A DNA stretch of 64,000 bases, from positions 248,001 through 312,000 of IMG/VR virus record IMGVR_UViG_3300032334_002567; one strand, written 5' to 3'. The notes beneath the pieces were generated by a model. That model made no database searches. It was not told the DNA's origin and was given only the letters and a program-made list of their open reading frames with translations. Positions 26,544 to 33,652 of this stretch are shown piece after piece (positions within the stretch are counted from its first letter, which is position 1; each line of letters opens with the position of its first letter). Both the position numbers and the translations under genes were made by a program. The stretch is from a virus.

Positions 26544-27377
26544 ATGCCTTACCAGCAAAGATTTTTGGTTTTGGATGGCAGCGAAACTTTTAATTATAAT
26601 AGGGCTTCTTCTGATGTTAAGAGTAAACAACCAGCGGCTAAGTTTTGTCCCATTCTTCTGAGTGTTCCAGATAATATCTTCTCAAATTGTAAAAACATTG
26701 AGGATCGTCTTGAAGATTGGGTGAAGAAGGTTTACGCCCAAAAGAATGAATTGCAGCTTTGGTCTGGACATATGTTGGTTGTAATGACAGAGGAGCAGTG
26801 TAGTTCTAATCATCAGATGAATCTTGTATTTAATAGTTATAATTGGAATAATGTTTTACCTTCTTGGCTGAATGTTCCTACTGATGCTACTACAGCAATT
26901 ACATTTGTTAAGGATGTTGGCGTTAATCTTCCTGAGTTTGAGCCTGTAATTAGTCAAGAATCAAAGACAAGTTACGAGTACGCTATTATCTTGAGGAAGA
27001 GATTTGAGATGGGAGAACCGGCTATTGCTAAGGATGCTGGTTTGAGTTGTCGTTATGCTAAGGAAATTATTGGTGGTAGGTTTTTGCTTGGAGAGCCTAC
27101 TATTGCCCAGCATGAACGTGCTGCTGACTTGTATGCTGAGAAGATCAGGGAGTGGCGTTTGTGGGGAGAGTTCAGTCATGAAACCCTGATGACGAGTCCG
27201 GTTTGGATGTATCATTATGCCAAGGATTTTTGTGGAGGTCGTTTGCCTGAGAATCTCCATAATCGGATGTTGATGATGAGTGTGATGGAACCGAATAATT
27301 ATTGGGTGAAGCGGTATAGTGCCAAGAAGTATCAGAAGAAGAAGCGGGCGCCAAAAGCTAATTTAGAAAATGCTTGA
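26544..27377 (+). CDS. YA-repeat family protein, 277 aa
   Basis: Residues 1-120 are unassigned. Then come repeats of about 20 residues: YEYAIILRKRFEMGEPAIAK, CRYAKEIIGGRFLLGEPTIA, DLYAEKI, MYHYAKDFCGGR. The C-terminal cap is LPENLHNRMLMMSVMEPNNY followed by WVKRY and a basic tail. The repeats look like stacked helix pairs, as in solenoid proteins that bind other proteins. Such repeats are common in large phages but have no known role. GGAG precedes the ATG. Confidence 0.78.
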   Translation: MPYQQRFLVLDGSETFNYNRASSDVKSKQPAAKFCPILLSVPDNIFSNCKNIEDRLEDWVKKVYAQKNELQLWSGHMLVVMTEEQCSSNHQMNLVFNSYNWNNVLPSWLNVPTDATTAITFVKDVGVNLPEFEPVISQESKTSYEYAIILRKRFEMGEPAIAKDAGLSCRYAKEIIGGRFLLGEPTIAQHERAADLYAEKIREWRLWGEFSHETLMTSPVWMYHYAKDFCGGRLPENLHNRMLMMSVMEPNNYWVKRYSAKKYQKKKRAPKANLENA

Positions 27378-27401
27378 CAAGTCTATTATCTGTGGTATAA
27401 T
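27374..27401 (+). promoter_or_regulatory. sigma70-type promoter before the second array
   Basis: TTGACA (27374-27379), 16 bases, TATAAT (27396-27401), with TG before the -10 box (TGGTATAAT). TGGTTTTAACCA overlaps the likely transcript start and forms a short dyad. The transcript would run through the second array into the gene at 27555. Confidence 0.75.
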
Positions 27402-27420
27402 GGTTTTAACCAAGGTAGTC

Positions 27421-27560
27421 GATTTTTTAAGTTCAAATAGTGAACCATATTGCCGGATTTTATATCAGGCTGAAGTGAACCATAGCAAAGGATTTTGCAT
27501 CGGCTGAAGAGTGAACCATCGCCCAGTGATTTCAACAAGATCAACAAGTGAATCATGAAT
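27421..27560 (+). repeat. second 35-bp-period array, 4 units
   Basis: The same A and B elements as the first array, with GTGA at 27440, 27475, 27511 and 27548 (steps 35, 36, 37). A B-like GATTTTTTA at 27421 precedes the first A with the usual 19-base spacing. The last A element (GTGAATCATG) holds the start codon of the next gene. Confidence 0.85.
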
Positions 27561-28085
27561 CTGAAGTTTGGCATTAAACCGAGTGACGACGATTGGACGG
27601 CAGAAAAAGAGCTTTCTTATAAAGCTGCTAAGGCTGCTTTTCAAAAGTTTTTTAATGGTGAAAAATTAAGTCGTGAATTAGAGAAGATTATTGCGTCAGA
27701 CGCTACTTGGAGCTGTCAGTATGCTGCTGCATTAAAGGATAGGTTTATACTGGGCGAACCTATTATTGCTTCTAAAGCGAGAACAGCAGGTTGGTATGCT
27801 CGTCATATTATCCGGGGTCCGTGGCCTGAAGGCGAGTCTGGAATATCCCAAAGTGCATATTTCGTATGTGCATATATTTGTGATGTTTTAAACGGGAGCA
27901 GGGTATCTGATTTAATTCACAGAAATATGTTGGCTTTGCTTATAGAAAACCCATCAGATTATTGGGTGCTTGAATATATGCACTATAGAGAATGGCTTGA
28001 TGGTCACGTTGCAGAGCCTAGTTGGGTTCGTCAGGGAAATTGGAATTATGGCGGGGTTACGCAAGAATATTTAAATTCGAATTAG
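27555..28085 (+). CDS. YA-repeat family protein, 176 aa
   Basis: The start codon is inside the last array unit and no ribosome binding site is visible, so either the start is weak or it is controlled by whatever binds the array. Repeats: CQYAAALKDRFILGEPIIA, GWYARHIIRGPWPEGESGI. Degenerate C-terminal cap VSDLIHRNMLALLIENPSDY then WVLEY. Role unknown. Confidence 0.7.
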   Translation: MNLKFGIKPSDDDWTAEKELSYKAAKAAFQKFFNGEKLSRELEKIIASDATWSCQYAAALKDRFILGEPIIASKARTAGWYARHIIRGPWPEGESGISQSAYFVCAYICDVLNGSRVSDLIHRNMLALLIENPSDYWVLEYMHYREWLDGHVAEPSWVRQGNWNYGGVTQEYLNSN

Positions 28086-28130
28086 GGCAAATGAATTGTA
28101 CCCTATGAAGTTATCGAAAGGAGATTTCTG

Positions 28131-28850
28131 ATGGACATTCTCACTGATAATTGGGTTCAAGTATTCCCTAATATGCTGCATTATGCTTCTAGGACTGGTG
28201 GGCGGGTTCCTGAATTTGAGCCGCTGTTTATTCAGGATGCTGATGCTGCTTCTAGCTATGCAGCTGGATCTATTCATGGGCGTTGGCCAGAAGCAGAAGA
28301 AATTATAGCTACTAATTCTGGTGCTGCTCTTAATTATGCCCGTAAAGTAATTGCGGGTAAGTGGGAACCCGGAGAGGCTGCTATTGCTACTAATCCTAAA
28401 GATAGCTACTGGTATGCCACTTATGTTCTCAAAGGCAGCTTCCCAGAAGGCGAAGCGGAAATTGCTAAACATCCTGACCTTAGTTTTGATTATGCAAGAA
28501 ATGTGATTTATGGTCGGTTTATTGCTGGTGAAGCTGAGATTGGCAAGTTAGAAGTCACTGGCTTTAATCCCAAGATGGCTTTAGATTATATGAATCTTTG
28601 GGTGAAGGGTAATTGGTCGGGTTGGACTGAAGATCAGATTCGTGTGTGTCCTTGTTGGCTGTATAACTATGCCAAGCAGCATTGTAAGGGTAGGCTTCCA
28701 GATAATCTTCATAATGCTATGCTGACATTTGGCATGACAATTAATGAGAATTATTGGGTGAAGAAGTATTTTAAGGCTGCGAAGTACCAGAAGAAGATTA
28801 AGCGGCGCAATCCACCGGAGATGGCTGCTCCTATTGTTATCCCTGATTAA
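28131..28850 (+). CDS. YA-repeat family protein, 239 aa
   Basis: At least five repeats from residue 45 on: SSYAAGSIHGRWPEAEEIIA, LNYARKVIAGKWEPGEAAIA, YWYATYVLKGSFPEGEAEIA, FDYARNVIYGRFIAGEAEIG, and a partial one. Cap: LPDNLHNAMLTFGMTINENY then WVKKYF and a basic tail. Preceded by the TTGTACCCTA motif at 28096 and AAAGGAG. The clearest member of the family. Confidence 0.82.
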   Translation: MDILTDNWVQVFPNMLHYASRTGGRVPEFEPLFIQDADAASSYAAGSIHGRWPEAEEIIATNSGAALNYARKVIAGKWEPGEAAIATNPKDSYWYATYVLKGSFPEGEAEIAKHPDLSFDYARNVIYGRFIAGEAEIGKLEVTGFNPKMALDYMNLWVKGNWSGWTEDQIRVCPCWLYNYAKQHCKGRLPDNLHNAMLTFGMTINENYWVKKYFKAAKYQKKIKRRNPPEMAAPIVIPD

Positions 28851-28860
28851 GGAGTATTTT

Positions 28861-29046
28861 ATGAATCTATCCCCTCGGCAGTCTTTAGTTCTTAAGGCAA
28901 TTTTGGTTTATGTGGACAAAGATTTGAGTAATATCAATGATTTCTTCACCCAGTTTGACGGGGCATTTGTAGTTAATGGTGAAGACACTCAGCCCATTGA
29001 AGAATCTGAGATTATTGAGCTTTGGAGTTTAGCGGGTGGAAACTGA
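28861..29046 (+). CDS. hypothetical protein, 61 aa
   Basis: GGAGTATTTT precedes the ATG, 11 bases after the previous stop. A small acidic protein (NLSPRQSLVLKAILVYVDKD at the start). Its end overlaps the next gene. Function unknown. Confidence 0.65.
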   Translation: MNLSPRQSLVLKAILVYVDKDLSNINDFFTQFDGAFVVNGEDTQPIEESEIIELWSLAGGN

Positions 29047-29539
29047 AAAAGTTATTTTTGATAATGACGAACATTCTATAACGGTTAAACCCGTTACGTT
29101 AATTTTCAATAATACTTATGGGGAGAGTGTATATCCTGAACGGGTAATGATTGATTCAAATATGACTTTGGATCATTTTAAAACCCTAAAGGAGATTGAT
29201 CCTTATACGGCTGCTTTTTTTAAATTTGTTGTGGATGATTATCCTCATCCTGTGATGAAGAGTTTTCTTGAGAAGTCGGCAATTGGATGTCGTCATTTAA
29301 TTGGATTGTTTTCTTTGAGCTTGGAGCTGCTGAGTCAACAGAAAAAGTTCGGTTGGAAGTATCCAGAGGCTAATCTTCATCCTAGACAACAGTTAAATTT
29401 AGCAGATGCTTTGATTGTTTTTGGGCAACCAGAGCGATTTGTTAAATTGGTGAAATATGTGCAAGCTGGGTTCTTTGACCAGTATCAAATGTGTGCAAAA
29501 GAATCTTGGCGTGATGAAGCGTTCAGGGTGATGTCTTGA
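29036..29539 (+). CDS. hypothetical protein, 167 aa
   Basis: A GTG start overlapping the previous gene by 11 bases, with TTGGAG upstream. The product looks like a soluble helical protein with no motif I recognise. Last gene before the small-RNA promoter at 29536, which overlaps its final codons. Confidence 0.7.
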   Translation: METEKVIFDNDEHSITVKPVTLIFNNTYGESVYPERVMIDSNMTLDHFKTLKEIDPYTAAFFKFVVDDYPHPVMKSFLEKSAIGCRHLIGLFSLSLELLSQQKKFGWKYPEANLHPRQQLNLADALIVFGQPERFVKLVKYVQAGFFDQYQMCAKESWRDEAFRVMS

Positions 29540-29577
29540 CATTAGTGTTTTCTGTGGTATACTGATCGGGCCGATCA
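29536..29577 (+). promoter_or_regulatory. sigma70-type promoter with dyad at the start site
   Basis: TTGACA (29536-29541), 16 bases, TATACT (29558-29563) with extended -10 TG. TGATCGG-G-CCGATCA (29563-29577) is a perfect inverted repeat across the likely start site, as expected for a repressor operator or for a 5' hairpin on the RNA. Confidence 0.75.
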
Positions 29578-29766
29578 AAACTTACCGTGCTTGTGCTGCT
29601 ATGGCATCCAGCAGAAACGGTGACTCAGCGGAAGGTAGTCGGCTGATCTGCCCGTAAGACTCCGGGCAGTTAGCTAAACGTCCGCAGTTCATAACACATT
29701 CACCCTCCGTCCTTTCTAATGTGTGTATGAATAGGTCTGCCTCCTCAAAAGAGGCAGACTTTTTTT
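29570..29766 (+). ncRNA. structured small RNA, about 195 nt
   Basis: It has its own promoter, no good reading frame, and a rho-independent terminator. Stems seen: ACCGT/ACGGT (29584-29621) with an inner CTGCT/AGCAG; TCAGC/GCTGA (29625-29646); CTGCCCG/CGGGCAG (29648-29669); ACACATT/AATGTGT (29694-29724). The loop of the last stem, CACCCTCCGTCCTTTCT, is pyrimidine-rich and could pair with ribosome binding sites such as GAAAGGA or GGAGG. I do not recognise it as a known RNA family. Confidence 0.75.
29735..29766 (+). terminator. rho-independent terminator of the small RNA
   Basis: GTCTGCCTC/GAGGCAGAC, 7-base loop, then seven T's. The last two T's are the first bases of the TTGTACCCTA motif of the next gene, so transcription must restart at that point. 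Confidence 0.9.
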
Positions 29767-29809
29767 GTACCCTATAGTTTTGTGTTCTCAACTTTTTAGG
29801 AGCTAAACC

Positions 29810-29965
29810 ATGGCTAAGGATGATAAGCCCCAGTTCGATCCTGATAGTGATGATGAGTATGACTATCTCAAGGAGAATTGGGAACCGGGTGATGAGCCTA
29901 TGAATGATCGTCAGCGTCGTGAAAATGAACAGTTGGATGAAGAGTACCGTCGTAACAAGTTTTAA
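29810..29965 (+). CDS. small acidic protein, 51 aa
   Basis: Very acidic (DPDSDDEYDYLKENWEPGDE), with a basic end. TTAGGAGCTAAACC precedes the ATG, and the motif at 29765 lies upstream. Possibly a DNA mimic or a partner of the next protein; both ideas are untested. Confidence 0.7.
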   Translation: MAKDDKPQFDPDSDDEYDYLKENWEPGDEPMNDRQRRENEQLDEEYRRNKF

Positions 29966-29986
29966 TTTTACAAAAGGAGTTTAACT

Positions 29987-30898
29987 ATGGGTAAGGCTAA
30001 GAAGGCGACTTTAAGTGAAGATGCAATTGAAGTTTTGAGTGGTCTTGGGGAGATTACTCGACTTGATAAAGATTTGAAAAAGCTAATTCGAACTTTGAAT
30101 CGTGATGAGGTTCGGTGCATTGTGAACTATTATTACAATGTGCAGGAGAACCGGATGAGGTCTTCTAAGCAGATTGATGCTGCCAGTAAGGCTGGTACTC
30201 CGCATGATCTGATGGTTTATCTGAATGCCCAAACTCAAGTTTTGGAAAATCAGATTGCTAAGGCTATGGATGAGTGGACTGAGGGGCATCCTGTAGCTAA
30301 GGCTTTGAAGGACAATGTTTATGGTATTGGCCCGATTATTTCAGCGGGTCTGGTTGCTCATTTTGATATTCGTCGGGCTGCTACTGCTGGTGCATTCTGG
30401 CGATATGCTGGTCTTGACCCCACATCTGAGTGGAACAAGGGTGAGAAGCGGCCTTGGAATGCAGCTTTGAAAACTTTGTGTTGGAAGGTCGGCCAGAGTT
30501 TCATGAAGTTCTCTAATGCTACTGATAAAGATACCGGGGCAGCTAAGTGCTTTTACGGTGATCTTTATCGTCAGAAGAAGGCTGAATTGGTTGCTAAGAA
30601 TCAGGGTGGTGGATTTAAGGGTCTGGCGGATAGTGTGTTGAAGGCTAAGAAGTTTCGTGATGTCGCAACTAAAGCAAAATATGAATCAGGGATGCTTCCT
30701 GATGGTCATATTGATGCTATGGCTCGTCGCTGGGCTGTGAAGCTGTTTCTGAGTAATCTGCATGAACTTTGGTGTGCAGCAGAGGGAATTCCGTGTCCTC
30801 GGCCTTATTCGATGGCGATTCAGGGCCATGCTCATTACATCATGCAGCCTGAACTGGCTGATTTGATTAATGTTTGGAAGAATGAAGCTAGGATTTAA
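29987..30898 (+). CDS. protein with IS110-type transposase C-terminal domain
   Basis: A 303-residue protein. Residues 108-265 resemble the Transposase_20 domain of IS110/IS116 enzymes: VYGIGPIISAGLVAHFD (helix-hairpin-helix), GAFWRYAGLDPTSEWNKGEK, AALKTLCWKVGQSFMK, FYGDLYRQKK and HIDAMARRWAVKLFL. The N-terminal RuvC-like DEDD domain of IS110 enzymes is missing; instead there are helices. It is therefore likely a DNA-binding protein and not a complete recombinase. Good AAAGGAG site; the next gene overlaps its stop. Confidence 0.78.
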   Translation: MGKAKKATLSEDAIEVLSGLGEITRLDKDLKKLIRTLNRDEVRCIVNYYYNVQENRMRSSKQIDAASKAGTPHDLMVYLNAQTQVLENQIAKAMDEWTEGHPVAKALKDNVYGIGPIISAGLVAHFDIRRAATAGAFWRYAGLDPTSEWNKGEKRPWNAALKTLCWKVGQSFMKFSNATDKDTGAAKCFYGDLYRQKKAELVAKNQGGGFKGLADSVLKAKKFRDVATKAKYESGMLPDGHIDAMARRWAVKLFLSNLHELWCAAEGIPCPRPYSMAIQGHAHYIMQPELADLINVWKNEARI

Positions 30899-31116
30899 TG
30901 AATAAAGAAAACGTCAAGTTGCTCCAATGCTTGATTGATAAAGTTGTTCTTGAGCAGGAATGTATCGAGCAGAGAATTAAGAATGGTACTGTCGAGGAAT
31001 CTGCCACAAATGATGAAGTTGTGGCTTTAGCAAAAGGTTTAATTGCTGATATTACACGGGTCAAAAGAATCATACATATGCTAGAAGATGTCAAAAGTAT
31101 GTGTAGATTAACTTAG
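30898..31116 (+). CDS. small coiled-coil-like protein, 72 aa
   Basis: Its start overlaps the previous stop (TAATG). Strongly helical heptad pattern (LLQCLIDKVVLEQECIEQRI ... AKGLIADITRVKRIIHML). It may partner the IS110-like protein before it. Confidence 0.65.
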   Translation: MNKENVKLLQCLIDKVVLEQECIEQRIKNGTVEESATNDEVVALAKGLIADITRVKRIIHMLEDVKSMCRLT

Positions 31117-31118
31117 AT

Positions 31119-31212
31119 TTGACGTAAGTTCTTTTGAATAAAGAACTTACGTCAACAGACTTTTTGCCATTTGACGTAAGTGCAGTCTAACAAACGACTT
31201 ACGTCAAATGGC
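31119..31212. repeat. two long adjacent inverted repeats with a shared core
   Basis: TTGACGTAAGTTCTTT (31119-31134) pairs with AAAGAACTTACGTCAA (31140-31155) around 5 bases. GCCATTTGACGTAAGT (31166-31181) pairs with ACTTACGTCAAATGGC (31197-31212) around 15 bases. Both are perfect 16-base stems and share TTGACGTAAGT, giving four copies in alternating orientation. No T run follows closely enough for a typical terminator. Confidence 0.9.
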
Positions 31213-31397
31213 TGAAGTTTTGTGTTCGAGGTGATTTGTCATTGTTTTTTTACACCCAGGGCGATGGTATTTGTCATTGTTTTATGAACCCAATAATTTT
31301 TGGGTCGGTCTAATTTTAAAATAGATTGTGGTATACTTAGGGTCACATAAAAAAATTGTACCCTATGAATTTGTTGTCTACTTAAAAGGGAAAAAAG
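31213..31397. promoter_or_regulatory. regulatory spacer with direct repeats and promoter
   Basis: ATTTGTCATTGTTTT occurs twice (31232 and 31269), CCCAA/TTGGG forms a small hairpin near 31290-31305, TGTGGTATACT (31327-31337) is an extended -10 box, and TTGTACCCTA begins at 31356. Thus a host-type and the phage-type element are stacked before one gene. Confidence 0.6.
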
Positions 31398-31577
31398 ATG
31401 GGACGTAGAACGCTAATTTTAACTTTGCTGGCTGTTGCTTTGGGAAGCACCGCAGTTTTTGCGGCGAATAAGGTCTATAAATACCGCTGCCCTAAGTGCA
31501 AGTTAATTCAAGAATATGAAATTCCCGGTTCAAAGAAATGTCCGAATGACGGACGAATGATGATTCGTGTAAATTAA
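31398..31577 (+). CDS. secreted small zinc-ribbon-like protein, 59 aa
   Basis: The signal peptide (RRTLILTLLAVALGSTAVFA) is followed by KYRCPKCKLIQEYEIPGSKK and CPND, a four-residue metal-ligand pattern or two disulfide pairs. Exported role likely. AAAAGGG ahead of the ATG. Confidence 0.7.
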   Translation: MGRRTLILTLLAVALGSTAVFAANKVYKYRCPKCKLIQEYEIPGSKKCPNDGRMMIRVN

Positions 31578-31588
31578 GGGGCTTAATC

Positions 31589-31777
31589 ATGGAGGACAGT
31601 ATGGACGCTTCTCCTTTGTGGAGACTTCGGATTCCTGAATCTGAAATCAAAGAAATTATTGCTAAACATCTCAAGGAAGAAAAAGGATATTTCGTATATC
31701 CTGAGATGATTGATATTGTTCCTTTAACTAATTCAAAATATGAAATTTTAGTCAAAGCCGCCACCAAGATCGACTAA
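31589..31777 (+). CDS. hypothetical protein, 62 aa
   Basis: Follows the previous gene by 11 bases. Pattern of a small alpha/beta domain (SEIKEIIAKHLKEEKGYFVY, then IVPLTNSKYEILVKA). Two possible ATGs (31589, 31601). Unknown role. Confidence 0.6.
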   Translation: MEDSMDASPLWRLRIPESEIKEIIAKHLKEEKGYFVYPEMIDIVPLTNSKYEILVKAATKID

Positions 31778-31829
31778 TTTTAAAATATCCATAAAAGAAT
31801 TGTACCCTATAGGTGCAAGGAGAACCCAC

Positions 31830-33173
31830 ATGCCAAGAGCGAAAAAGGTTACGAAGAACGAGCAAGAGATTGTTGATGCTGTCAAGCAGACTCTTGCATC
31901 TTTTAGTGTTTCAGAAGCGGAATACGTCGAGTTCAAGAAAGATATTGAGAACATTGGCTACCGCTATAGCTTGGAGTTCCCTTTTTGGGGAGTGCTGTCG
32001 GAGCGGTGTTCTTTTAGTCTGACTAAGCATCTTGTGCCGACTGCCGGTATTACCAAGACGGGCCATATTATTTTTAATGTGGACTTTGTGAAGGAACTGC
32101 GTGAGAAGCACGGCAAGCTGTATCATAAGAAGATGCTGTTTCTGATTGCACATGAGATTGCCCACTTTGCTTTTGAACACGCCGAGCGGCAGGGTCAGCG
32201 TGATGCCAAAATCTTCAATATTGCTGCTGACTATGCAATCAACCTGCTGTTGCACTACCAGTTCAATGGTAATAGCGATTACTTTATCGAAGGTGGTATG
32301 CTTGATACTTCGTATGACGGCATGAGTGCCGAGCAGATTTACGAACTTATCAAGGATAATTATAAAGGTCGTGGCCGAAGTGATGGTGGTGACGGTGGCG
32401 ACGGTATTGGTAACGATCTTCGTCCTGATCTTACGGAAGAAGATATTGCCAATGGTTCTGCTTCGGTTCGTGAGCGTCGGATTCCTCTTCCTGATCTTCG
32501 TGGGAAGAGTCCCGAGCAAGCGAGGAAGGAACTTGCAGACTGGATTGGTCGTGGAACGCAAGAGGCTTTTGCTGTTGCAAAGTCACAGGGCAAGTTGCCA
32601 TCTGATCTTGAGCGGGCTATTGCCAAGTTGCTCAAGCCACAGATTGACTGGCTGCGGGCTTTGAAGCAGAAGTTGCGTTTCGGTGTTAGCAGGACAGAGA
32701 AGCGGGACGTTACTTGGTCTGTACCTAACCGTCGTTTTCTTGGTGCTGATTTTATTATGCCAAGCAACGTCGGCCCGGATAAGCCCAAGATTGTTTATGC
32801 TATTGACACTAGCGGTAGCATGAGCGAAAGTGATTTGTCACAGGCTGTTAGTGAGTTGGAAGAAATCCGTGTCAAGTACGGTGCTAAGGTTTATATGCTT
32901 GATTGTGACGCTGATGTTCAATCAAGCCGTTGGATCGAACCGCATGAGCCGCTTCCTAAGTTGAAGGGTGGTGGTGGAACTGATTTTGTTCCAGTGTTCA
33001 ACCATCTGATTGAGAAGCGTATCAGGCCGGATTACTGCTGCTTCTTTACTGACGGTTATGGGAACTTCGGTGACGAAAAGCCACCGTTTGAAGTTCTCTG
33101 GGTCATGACGAGTCAGGTTGACCCGCCGTTTGGAGAAGTAGTCAGGGTGAATGTCCCGTATGAGGGGCAATAA
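31830..33173 (+). CDS. metallopeptidase-VWA protein (DUF2201-like)
   Basis: A 447-residue protein with a zinc-protease motif HEIAH at 108-112 in the N-terminal half and a VWA domain from about 320, with MIDAS residues D326-T-S-G-S and later DGYGNFGDE. This matches the DUF2201 pair (metallopeptidase-like plus VWA-like) that usually works with a MoxR-type ATPase; such an ATPase is two genes on at 33653. Together they may remodel or insert metal into a target. AAGGAG before ATG 31830. Confidence 0.85.
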   Translation: MPRAKKVTKNEQEIVDAVKQTLASFSVSEAEYVEFKKDIENIGYRYSLEFPFWGVLSERCSFSLTKHLVPTAGITKTGHIIFNVDFVKELREKHGKLYHKKMLFLIAHEIAHFAFEHAERQGQRDAKIFNIAADYAINLLLHYQFNGNSDYFIEGGMLDTSYDGMSAEQIYELIKDNYKGRGRSDGGDGGDGIGNDLRPDLTEEDIANGSASVRERRIPLPDLRGKSPEQARKELADWIGRGTQEAFAVAKSQGKLPSDLERAIAKLLKPQIDWLRALKQKLRFGVSRTEKRDVTWSVPNRRFLGADFIMPSNVGPDKPKIVYAIDTSGSMSESDLSQAVSELEEIRVKYGAKVYMLDCDADVQSSRWIEPHEPLPKLKGGGGTDFVPVFNHLIEKRIRPDYCCFFTDGYGNFGDEKPPFEVLWVMTSQVDPPFGEVVRVNVPYEGQ

Positions 33174-33209
33174 AAATTGTACCCTAAAGGTTTGTGAAGG
33201 AGATACCTT

Positions 33210-33596
33210 ATGGCTAAGAAAACTGCTAAGAAGAAGAAACCTGATCTCAGGGAGCTTTATATGCAGGCTTTCAGGGATAAGAAAAGACTTCCAGAGGATC
33301 AAGAAAAGTTGATGGCTAGTGATCCTGAGTTCGCTTATATGTATGCCAAGTATCTTCGTAAGCCTGCGGGCCTACCGAATAATGGTGCTTGGAGTGAAGA
33401 AGAGGAAACCATCTTCTTCAAAAGTCCTAAATGGGCTTATATGTATAGCCTGTTCGTCAGGAAGTCTGACGCTATATGCCGATATATGATGGCTAATGCC
33501 ATTGTTGATGTTGAAGATGATTGGACTAAGCGTTTCTTTGACTTTCACACGGGAGTTGATAAAATCCGTGAAGAGTTAGAGAAAGTCGGAAAATAA
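33210..33596 (+). CDS. YA-repeat related protein, 128 aa
   Basis: Basic start (AKKTAKKKKPDLRELYMQAF), two units like FAYMYAKYLRKPAG and WAYMYSLFVRKS, and an end (YMMANAIVDVEDDWTKRFFD) that resembles the family cap. Placed between the VWA protein and its ATPase, so perhaps an adaptor. Motif at 33177 and GAAGGAG upstream. Confidence 0.72.
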   Translation: MAKKTAKKKKPDLRELYMQAFRDKKRLPEDQEKLMASDPEFAYMYAKYLRKPAGLPNNGAWSEEEETIFFKSPKWAYMYSLFVRKSDAICRYMMANAIVDVEDDWTKRFFDFHTGVDKIREELEKVGK

Positions 33597-33652
33597 TTGT
33601 ACCCTATAAGTTTGTTCTCGGGGTTTGATTTTTAAACTAAGGAGTTGATTAA

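Noticed and set aside
29987-30898. Active IS110 insertion element
   Set aside because: No DEDD nuclease domain, no visible element ends; the gene is embedded in a phage operon.
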